Assembly (NCBI GenBank): GCA_050175155.1
Contig: JBFXJF010000048.1
Coordinates: 1-8,942, forward strand
Direction of reading: 5' to 3'
DNA from: JBFXJF01 sp050175155
GTDB lineage: Bacteria > Bacillota > Bacilli > Tepidibacillales > Tepidibacillaceae
DNA length: 8,942 nucleotides
The translations under genes were made by a program, and so were the position numbers. This document shows positions 1 to 6,200 of the stretch, in pieces. Each line of letters opens with the position of its first letter. Position 1 is the first letter of the stretch. Under the pieces are notes generated by a model. That model made no database searches, had not been told where the DNA came from, and saw only the letters and a program-made list of their open reading frames with translations.

Positions 1-115
1 TGAATTAAATATACTTTTGTGGTGCAATACTAATTATACTATCAAGTAATGACTTATCTAAATAATGGTAGTATTGGAGGCATTTTTATTTAATTATACT
101 TTTAAAGTATTCTAG

Positions 116-298
116 AATAAAGAGTGCCCAAAATGTGGAACTGTATCTAAAGAAAATAGATTAAGTCAATCTAAGTTTGTATGCAAAACTTGTGACTACT
201 CAAATAATGCCGATGTAGTTGCTGCTTTAAACATACTTGCCCGTGGGATACACGGCAACAATGCTTACTCTCAAACACTGCTTGACGGTGTGGCGTAA
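116..298 (+). pseudogene. tnpB: 3' remnant of IS200/IS605-family tnpB (OrfB zinc ribbon and RuvC-III end)
   Basis: About 60 codons remain of what is normally a protein of roughly 370-430 residues. Seen in the sequence: a CPKCG motif (Cys codons at 125 and 134), then ENRLSQSKFVC, a second pair of cysteines (182, 191), and NADVVAALNI, ending at TAA 296-298. This is the C-terminal four-cysteine zinc ribbon of TnpB/OrfB followed by its last RuvC segment; the Asp codon at 212-214 matches the third RuvC catalytic Asp. Reading upstream in frame meets TAG at 113-115, and no frame of positions 1-112 resembles TnpB, so the 5' part has been lost or replaced. TnpB is the RNA-guided nuclease carried by these transposons; this copy cannot be functional. 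A palindrome (arms 96-102 and 104-110) sits just before the surviving part and may mark the break. Identity is confident from the motif order. Confidence 0.88.
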
Positions 299-301
299 GA
301 A

Positions 302-330
302 TCCACTTCATTAATTGAGTGGAGTATCAA
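302..330 (+). mobile_element. IS200/IS605-type right end (hairpin and TCAA terminus)
   Basis: Directly after the tnpB remnant stop is an imperfect hairpin, TCCACT (302-307) pairing with AGTGGA (318-323), followed by GTATCAA ending at 330. A subterminal hairpin a few bases before a TCAA cleavage tetranucleotide is the layout of IS608/IS605-like right ends, and the distance from the tnpB stop is typical. In intact elements the 3' end of tnpB plus this right end also encodes the TnpB guide RNA (omegaRNA), whose guide would be copied from flanking DNA starting at 331. Here it would be a relic. No left end and no TnpA (Y1 transposase) are visible in the window. The exact terminus at 330 is inferred from the family pattern. 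Confidence 0.75.
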
Positions 331-701
331 CGTTTCCATACTAAAGGACTTCCAAAAGTTCTTTTTACCATATAATAATGATATTGATAAATTTCATTTG
401 CTGAATAAATTCCAAGTTTTTCAGCTTCCTCTTTTTTTAAATTTAAAAAAGTATTTATATATTTTTCTTGTTCACTTGTTAACTTTTTTAACCACAAAGG
501 ATAATTTGTTCTCTTAACAACAGCAACACCCCATCTTAAAAAAATATATGTTAATCCAAAGAGCACAATTGTTAAAAAAAATGTAGATGCATCAATTGTC
601 ATATAAGATATTTTAACCCATAAGTAACAAACAAATACAAGAGGTCCACATGAAATAAAAAGATAAGTAAACAATGCCAAGCAAGCTTGTAATAATCTCA
701 A
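327..701 (-). CDS. Small two-helix membrane protein, 3' end probably cut by the IS insertion
   Basis: I do not recognise the family. The 124-residue product has two strong hydrophobic segments, about residues 5-30 and 37-62, then a charged, probably cytoplasmic tail of about 60 residues rich in Lys, Glu and Tyr. The start is TTG (699-701), chosen because a perfect AAGGAG (708-713) lies 6 nt upstream; no ATG fits that spacing. The stop TGA (327-329) lies wholly inside the IS right end, and the last sense codon (330-332) straddles the boundary, so the native C-terminus is probably lost and the present end is fortuitous. A TATAAT on the minus strand at 732-737 could be its -10 element. It is divergent from the recombinase gene and separated from it by about 450 bp. 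Coding status rests on the good ribosome binding site, the membrane-protein composition and the uninterrupted length. Confidence 0.62.
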   Translation of the reverse strand: MRLLQACLALFTYLFISCGPLVFVCYLWVKISYMTIDASTFFLTIVLFGLTYIFLRWGVAVVKRTNYPLWLKKLTSEQEKYINTFLNLKKEEAEKLGIYSANEIYQYHYYMVKRTFGSPLVWKR

Positions 702-707
702 ATATAA

Positions 708-713
708 CTCCTT
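708..713 (-). promoter_or_regulatory. Shine-Dalgarno AAGGAG that fixes a TTG start
   Basis: On the minus strand AAGGAG stands 6 nt before TTG 699-701. Its quality and spacing justify the non-ATG start of the small membrane protein gene. Confidence 0.7.
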
Positions 714-1073
714 AATATTATTTAGTTTATTATTATATATAATAGTATAAATATATTATTAATATTGCTAATAATATTTCTATTTGCAATCTTAATGAAA
801 AAATTAATTTTAATAATATTGGGATTCCGAAATTTATTCAAAATTTTCCTACAATACTTACTCTTTTACTATTTTTAAAATATTTGTTTTGCAATACAAA
901 TGTAAATTATTTGATTTAAAAGTCATTTATTTGCTAATATCACATTCTTTAATAGAATGCGATTGACATATTTTATTTTAATTACAACAAATCTAATGAT
1001 ACATAAAACTTTTAATATATTAGGCATTTTATACATTAAATCAATAATAATGTACTATGATTTCAATTTATCA
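714..1073. other. AT-rich intergenic stretch without a supported gene
   Basis: This region separates two divergent genes and is extremely AT-rich. It holds a possible minus-strand -10 (TATAAT, 732-737), a small hairpin CATTCT/AGAATG (943-959) and an isolated TTGACA (963-968) with no matching -10 at the usual distance. A 27-codon hydrophobic open frame (795-878, +) has no ribosome binding site and is not called. I see no RNA gene or coding region here. Together with the palindromes just to its right, it could contain a regulatory or recombination site. Confidence 0.5.
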
Positions 1074-1106
1074 TAATGAAACATAATAATATATTATGTT
1101 TCATTA
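1074..1106. promoter_or_regulatory. 33-bp palindrome upstream of the recombinase gene (operator or recombinase site)
   Basis: Perfect 15-bp arms (1074-1088 and 1092-1106, arm TAATGAAACATAATA) flank a 3-bp ATA centre. A second shorter inverted repeat, TATGAT/ATCATA (1056-1061 and 1070-1075), overlaps its left edge by 2 bp. The palindrome lies 53 bp before the recombinase ATG and covers the expected -35 region of the candidate promoter at 1120-1125. It could be an operator for autoregulation, or a core-type site bound by the adjacent recombinase, since arms containing ATGAAA/TTTCAT recall my memory of XerH/difH sites. The symmetry is directly visible; the function is inferred. Confidence 0.6.
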
Positions 1107-1119
1107 ATGTATATTAGGA

Positions 1120-1125
1120 TAGAAT
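1120..1125 (+). promoter_or_regulatory. Candidate -10 element of the recombinase promoter
   Basis: TAGAAT lies 33 bp before the ATG, within the common 5'-UTR range, and resembles the TATAAT-like -10 of Campylobacterota sigma-70 promoters, which often lack a clear -35. It is the best candidate between the palindrome and the gene, but in such AT-rich DNA the match is weak evidence. Confidence 0.35.
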
Positions 1126-1158
1126 ATACGATAAATTTCTTCCACAAAGGTTCTAAAA

Positions 1159-2136
1159 ATGGCTAATGCTGAAATTGCTGAAATTGTTGAAAAAGTTAAA
1201 AAATTTAAAAAAGGTTTCTTACGAAAACTTGAGAGCGAAAACAAATCAGTTCATACTCTTGATTCTTATGAAAGAAATATTGATAAGTTTGTAGATTTTT
1301 TAGAACAGTACAATGAAGAGATAGATTTTAATACAATAGTTGAAAATGATATATTTGAATATTTAGATTACAGAAATGAATATAGTGAAATGAATAAAAC
1401 AACAAAAGAGAAATTTAAAAAGAAAGATTTCCAGATTTCCACTGCAACAAAAAATCAAATTATTAGTACACTCAAGAAATTTTTTGCATACATTGAAAAA
1501 AACTCAAAAACACTTTATGATTTTTCAAAAGTTTTTGAAGATATAAAAATTAAAAAACCAAAACGTGAGCCAAAAGGATTAAATGAAGTTAATTATAAAA
1601 AATTAATAGAGTTCCTGGAAGAATATAAAAAATTGGGTAAAGATTTTACAAATTATAGAAACACCCTACTTTTAAAAATAATGCTTTTTGCGGGAGCTAG
1701 AGTTAGTGAAGCAATTAGTATTAAATTTGAAGATATAAAACCTAGTCCAAAAGAAGAACTGTATGAAATACAGGTAATTGGAAAAGGGAGTAAGCAAAGA
1801 AAAATTTATATTGAAAAAGCCTTAATTGATGATGAAATTTATTATCTATTAAATAGAACAGGTCTTTTTAGCAGTCATGATTATATTGCAAAAACTAAAA
1901 CTTTAAAGAAGATGGATAGAGTTCAATTATATAAAGCTATTAACATTATATATGGATTGTCTGGAGTAAATGAAACAATGCTGCACGCTTTAAGACATAC
2001 TTATGCAAAAGAAAAAGCTAAGAATATTCCATTACCAGTTTTACAGAAATTAATGGGACATAGCGATATAAATACTACATCAATTTATACTGATCCAACT
2101 GAAGAGATTATTTTAGACACTTTGGGGAAAAATTAA
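1159..2136 (+). CDS. Tyrosine recombinase/integrase, XerH/XerD-like
   Basis: This is a site-specific recombinase of 325 residues with the full catalytic set of the tyrosine recombinase family. Visible residues are Arg181 (in GARVSEA), Lys209 (in GKGSKQRK, the beta-hairpin Lys), His276 and Arg279 (HALRH), His301 (LMGHSDI) and the nucleophile Tyr310 (TSIYTDP). Residues about 15-115 form the N-terminal helical SAM-like core-binding domain, and about 140-315 form the catalytic domain. Length and layout fit Xer-type enzymes and small integrases of plasmids and integrative elements rather than long phage integrases with an arm-binding domain. The start is supported by AAAGG (1146-1150), 8 nt upstream, and an in-frame stop at 1132-1134 excludes a longer protein. 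Likely roles are dimer resolution of a plasmid or integration/excision of the element; the sequence does not separate these. It appears intact and may be controlled through the palindrome at 1074-1106. Confidence 0.93.
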   Translation: MANAEIAEIVEKVKKFKKGFLRKLESENKSVHTLDSYERNIDKFVDFLEQYNEEIDFNTIVENDIFEYLDYRNEYSEMNKTTKEKFKKKDFQISTATKNQIISTLKKFFAYIEKNSKTLYDFSKVFEDIKIKKPKREPKGLNEVNYKKLIEFLEEYKKLGKDFTNYRNTLLLKIMLFAGARVSEAISIKFEDIKPSPKEELYEIQVIGKGSKQRKIYIEKALIDDEIYYLLNRTGLFSSHDYIAKTKTLKKMDRVQLYKAINIIYGLSGVNETMLHALRHTYAKEKAKNIPLPVLQKLMGHSDINTTSIYTDPTEEIILDTLGKN

Positions 2137-2159
2137 TTGTGTATTAATAGATTCATTAG

Positions 2160-2199
2160 TTGACATACTCCCCATAGCTAAAGCAAGGGGAGTATGTCA
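2160..2199 (-). repeat. Strong hairpin of IS200/IS605 right-end type between convergent genes
   Basis: Perfect 13-bp arms (2161-2173 and 2187-2199, GC-rich CCCC/GGGG at the inner side) enclose a 13-nt centre that can add a GC/GC pair around a TAAA tetraloop. Read on the minus strand it goes GGGGAGTATGTCAA, ending at 2160, which closely resembles the right ends of many IS200/IS605 elements and shares GGAGTAT and TCAA with the relic end at 330. No tnpA or tnpB accompanies it, so it would be a solo end or a small palindrome-associated element. It lies 24 nt after the recombinase stop and 16 nt after the hup stop, so it may serve both genes as a transcript end or RNA-stabilising structure. No U-run follows on either side, so a classical intrinsic terminator is not proven. 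Confidence 0.72.
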
Positions 2200-2215
2200 G
2201 TAGCCCTATTCTACA

Positions 2216-2500
2216 TTATTTGTTTGCAGTAGAAATTGCTTCCTTAAGAGCTTTTCCTACCTTAAATTTTGCAACAGTTGTTGCTGCAACATCAACAGTT
2301 TTATCAGTTCCAGGAACTCTAGCAACTCTAGCTTCTCTTTTTTGTGTTAAAAAAGTACCAAAACCTATAAAAGTTATAGATTCATTATTTACTAAATTTT
2401 CAGTAACAACATCAATAAATGCATCAACTGCACTTTTTGCATCTTTTTTAGATAAACCACTTTTTTCAGCTACTGCGTCTATGAATTCATTTTTATTCAT
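2216..2500 (-). CDS. hup: HU-family nucleoid-associated DNA-binding protein
   Basis: A small basic histone-like protein of 94 residues, the normal HU/IHF length. It binds DNA as a dimer, bends it with two beta-arms, and helps compaction, replication and site-specific recombination. Visible hallmarks are the N-terminal helices starting MNKNEFIDAVAEKSGLS, the GFGTF motif (about residues 46-50), the arm beginning REARVARVPGT with its tip proline, and the closing FKVGKALKEA helix. AAAGG (2507-2511) lies 6 nt before ATG (2498-2500). An extended -10 promoter stands at 2551-2559. It converges with the recombinase gene. An element-borne HU could act as accessory factor for recombination or as a silencer of transferred DNA, but this copy could equally be the ordinary chromosomal HU; the sequence alone does not decide. 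Confidence 0.95.
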   Translation of the reverse strand: MNKNEFIDAVAEKSGLSKKDAKSAVDAFIDVVTENLVNNESITFIGFGTFLTQKREARVARVPGTDKTVDVAATTVAKFKVGKALKEAISTANK

Positions 2501-2550
2501 ATTAAACCTTTAAAATTTATTTTTTATTTTTAGAATCTAATTTTTTTGTA

Positions 2551-2559
2551 ATTATAGCA
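2551..2559 (-). promoter_or_regulatory. Extended -10 promoter of hup
   Basis: The minus strand reads TGCTATAAT (TG at 2558-2559, TATAAT at 2551-2556), a perfect extended -10. Transcription would start near 2544 and leave a leader of about 44 nt. No convincing -35 is seen, as is usual for Campylobacterota. It lies between the barrel gene's stop and hup, so hup can be expressed independently. Confidence 0.6.
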
Positions 2560-2572
2560 ATATACAATAAAA

Positions 2573-3175
2573 TTAAAATTTATAAATTAACGACAATGCA
2601 TAATTTTCAACATCTGTCTCTTCATCCATAGAAAATTTTTCATAAGAAATTCTTGTTGAAAAATTGCTACTAATATTTGACTCCATACCATAACCATAAT
2701 ATTTATCACTATCTTTTGTGTTTGTTTTTACAGTTGCAATTGATGTAGAAGTTTTTGATTCATGCTCATATCTTTGGATACCAATTTTTGCATATGGAAT
2801 TACATAATCATGCAAAGGATATTTTGCAATTATACTTAAACCTAAAGATTGAACATCAACTTCAGTTTTTCCATCAACAGTTGGATTAAAAGTATAACCA
2901 TCTACAGTAAATTGTCCACCAGCATTAAAATTCAAATCAGCATTAGCAAATTTGTTATAATTTAATTCAGTAGCAAAATACTTGTTAATATTATACCCAA
3001 GAAACGCACCATAGCTTGTACCTTTCTCATCAATTGATGCTCCAGATTGCACAGTTGTATATAAATCAGTTTTACTTTTACCTAAGCTAACTCCACCATA
3101 AAATCCACTTGTATTTGCACTAAGAAGATTTGCTGCTAAACTTGTAAAAACAATTGAAATGGCTAATTTCTTCAT
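2573..3175 (-). CDS. Outer-membrane beta-barrel protein (OMP_b-brl / OmpA- or OmpW-like fold)
   Basis: A 200-residue secreted protein with a clear signal peptide: MKK start, hydrophobic residues 4-18, probable cleavage after LLSA near residue 20. The mature part of about 180 residues alternates polar and hydrophobic/aromatic positions in strands such as GFYGGVSLGKS, YGAFLGYNINKYFATELNY and YALSLIYKF. It ends in Phe, the BAM recognition signal of outer-membrane barrels. The size fits an eight-stranded barrel, and no periplasmic OmpA peptidoglycan-binding domain follows. AAAGGA (3181-3186) lies 5 nt before ATG, and TATAAT at 3205-3210 is a likely -10. The gene follows traN on the same strand after about 75 bp, separated by an inverted repeat. 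Its function is unknown. Because TraN proteins bind recipient barrels such as OmpA, OmpW and OmpK36, a role in mating-pair recognition or entry exclusion is a hypothesis worth noting. Confidence 0.85.
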   Translation of the reverse strand: MKKLAISIVFTSLAANLLSANTSGFYGGVSLGKSKTDLYTTVQSGASIDEKGTSYGAFLGYNINKYFATELNYNKFANADLNFNAGGQFTVDGYTFNPTVDGKTEVDVQSLGLSIIAKYPLHDYVIPYAKIGIQRYEHESKTSTSIATVKTNTKDSDKYYGYGMESNISSNFSTRISYEKFSMDEETDVENYALSLIYKF

Positions 3176-3204
3176 TTTTTTCCTTTATTATAGTATTGAA
3201 TATA

Positions 3205-3210
3205 ATTATA
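3205..3210 (-). promoter_or_regulatory. Candidate -10 of the beta-barrel gene
   Basis: The minus strand shows TATAAT about 30 nt before the ATG, placing the transcript start near 3198. Its -35 region falls inside the inverted repeat 3218-3255, so that repeat could control this promoter. It is a perfect hexamer in a very AT-rich region. Confidence 0.45.
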
Positions 3211-3217
3211 TCATATA

Positions 3218-3255
3218 AATAGTATTTATTAAACTATAATAATATAAATACTATT
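3218..3255. repeat. 12-bp inverted repeat at the traN 3' end and upstream of the barrel gene
   Basis: AATAGTATTTAT (3218-3229) and ATAAATACTATT (3244-3255) are perfect inverted copies with a 14-nt spacer. The right arm includes the traN stop codon (3251-3253), and the left arm covers the -35 region of the barrel promoter. As RNA it is an AT-only-type stem without a clean U-run, so it could be a weak traN terminator or 3' stabiliser. As DNA it could be an operator for the barrel gene. Confidence 0.55.
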
Positions 3256-6200
3256 CGGTATCTATTGCCATACTATTCATAACTTGATTAGTTAGTCCTT
3301 CAATACTTATTCCTTTTGAGGCTTGTCTAAATAAAACTTGTTGAAACTCACTATATCTACTCGCATCAAAACACTTATCTACATACGGGTCTTGCCCTGG
3401 TTGACACTCATTAAAAGAAATATCTTTTAAATGATTAATTGTTATATCACTACAGCTTGCCCATTTAACGTTATTTGGTGTACCTGATGGATAAAGTTGA
3501 TCTTTTAATCCTTGAGCAAATACTTTAGTTGTTATTTGATCATAACAACAATAGTTATACCCTCTTCTAACACAACCTAAAAAACTCACTTTTTTATCAC
3601 AATAGGATTCTACTAATTGGCATTGTCCATGATTTAAAAATTTATTTGTTTTTAAATGGTGTAAATCCCATCCAATTGCATCTTCTTGAGATGTGCAAGT
3701 ATTTATTGATGAAAGTGCATTTGTGTATAAATCTGTAAGGATAGTTGCAGCAAATCCACAAGGTGCACATACCATAGTTAAAGCCATTTTTGCAGCCATC
3801 ATACCTATATCACCACCACTTAATCCACCACCATTTTTAGAATTTTCATTACTTATGTGAGATGCAGCTTGAGATACTTTGATACCCATACATATTGTTT
3901 GTGTTGCTTTTAAATATGCATCAGAACTTATGGCAACAACATCAATTAGAATACTATTAACATCATTAACTCCTAATGTTTGACTATCCTTACTTATTAA
4001 ATAGTGGCTTTTTAAATACTCTTGACTAGTTACAGTTCCTATTGATGCTAATTGTGCAGGTGTCATTCTTAGTGGATGTTGCCATGGTTTTAATAATTCG
4101 TCACTAGGCATTTCTCCTGAACTCCAACCAACTAAGTTTGGTAAGCTTGCACCAATTGAAGCCATACAACTGTTATATGCTTGAGTAGTACTACTATTAT
4201 CATTTATCCCTGAATAACTTTGTAACATTCTTTCTGCAAGAATGTAGTCACTTTCTCTTGGAGCTGCAAGTACAAAAGCAGTTTGTGCAGCTGTCATTAC
4301 TATATCACCTTGAGTAATGTTAATAAAACTTGTATTATTACCTATAACACTTGCATCCCAATCTATACCAGTAATATTTTTTAGTGTATCTTTTGCTGAA
4401 TCAAAAATATTTGTTGCATTAGGTACTTGTGAAGCATTATTTATTCCATTCTGAACTAAATTAGTTTGAGCACCAGCAGTGTTCGATAAATTAGAACCTG
4501 CAGATAAATTTAAGTCAGGTTTAACTTGAATACCTGATAAATCTACACCTAAAGCATCACTAATTCCACCAACTGTACTATTATAACCGTTAGTTAAACT
4601 ATTCGTTAGGTTGTTTTGAACATTACTTGCATAATCTCCAGCTTTATCAAGTCCAGTGTATTGAAGTGTATTATTATATGCAGAATTAAATGTACTAGAT
4701 ATACCATCCTTAAATTCATTCCAATTTCGTGATAGACTTCCAATAGTACTATTATATGCACTCTGATAAGTATTTACAGCTTGGTCTAATGCTGTTTGAG
4801 CAGTATTTAATGCTTCTGTGGCTTGAGCAATTTCTGATGCTGATGCACCTGCTTCTTGTAGAGCTTTTAAAGAATTTTCCATTTGATTTACAGTTTCATT
4901 TGCTGTAACTATACCTTGTTCTGCTGCACTTGTAGCATTAGCTCCCCATTGCGAAATTTGATTCATACTAGAATATGCACTCATTGCATAACTTGCTATT
5001 GTCATTGGGTCACTTAAATATGAAAAATCCCATTTTTTACCAGATACACATTTACCTTTCCATCCCGACCATATGTGTTGACTACCAACTTCAATCATAC
5101 TTACTTTAGTAGCAGCTTCTTCAAAAGCTCGAGAAAAATCTTTTGTTTCATACCCTACTCCTAAATAATTATATTCTAATTCACCATCTCTATTTACAAC
5201 ACTATATTTAGCACATCCAGTTTGTATATCAGTTCTTGTATCACATCTATATTGTGCAATTTTTGCTGTACTTACAGTTTTCCCTGTATGATCTGTAATT
5301 TTATTAGTTTCTTTTTCTTCTAGTAAAATACAACTATTATCAGCATATTCTTCACAACTATTCTGTGTATAACAAGCGGTATTACATTCAATTTGGCTTG
5401 AAAAGAAATTTCCTTCAATATCGCCTCCTAAATTTTCACCACCTTTATATGAGCAAGTGAAACCTGTTTTAGATACTCCAGCTACTGTTTTTGTTAAACT
5501 AGTACAAGTATTATAACTTCTACAATTTTGTGTACAACTATCTTCATCTTGCCATTGTTGAACTTTAGAAAATTCGTTTGTTAAACCATTTTTGTAATCT
5601 TGCCAATCAGTATTAGTACTACACATATATTTTGAAGTTGCGTTAGAATTAATTGGTGGATTTGTATAGCTACCATAACATCTATACTTTCTATTTTCAT
5701 ATACTTTTAATTTTGCTACAAAAACTCTATTTGGATATGGTAAAGGATAAACCATTTTAATTGGCATAATAGTACCATTTAATAAATCTTTTACTATAAC
5801 TTTATCTACAGCATTATTTTTTACATATTCATCATTTGGTACGTTTAATGTAGTACCAGTTTTAGAATTTTTACCACCATAAACTCCTCCACCCCATTCT
5901 ACCCAATCATCTTCCCTACCTGAAGAATTTTCACTTACTCCACTCGCTAGAGCCATTTGCTTACCAAGTTTTAATTGTGTTGAGGTTAAGTAATTCATAT
6001 TTGCAAAGTCATTAATATCTAAATTCTCTTTTGCCATCAAAACATTATTCTTATTATAAAAATATAATTCATACGCACCTGCAAAAGGGAACATAATAGA
6101 TAAAGTAGATGTTGTATTATCCCAAGTTCTAAGATGCCCGCTATTTGAAGGATAGTGAGGATAATTTGATGGGAAAGTATCTGGAGCAGCTTCAACACCA

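Noticed and set aside
1..112. Upstream part of tnpB in another frame
   Set aside because: All frames are broken or show no TnpB motifs; the region is left unassigned.
795..878. 27-codon hydrophobic frame beginning MKKLILIILG
   Set aside because: No Shine-Dalgarno, very short, and such Ile/Leu/Phe-rich frames are expected by chance in this AT-rich DNA.
943..959. Small hairpin CATTCT/AGAATG
   Set aside because: Only a 6-bp stem, no gene ends there and no U-run follows, so it is not called a terminator.
963..968. TTGACA resembling a consensus -35 on the + strand
   Set aside because: No -10 at 16-18 bp, and it lies almost 200 bp before the recombinase gene.
2220..2513. 97-codon open frame on the + strand
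   Set aside because: It is the antisense shadow of hup, whose protein has clear HU motifs; there is no ribosome binding site or recognisable product.
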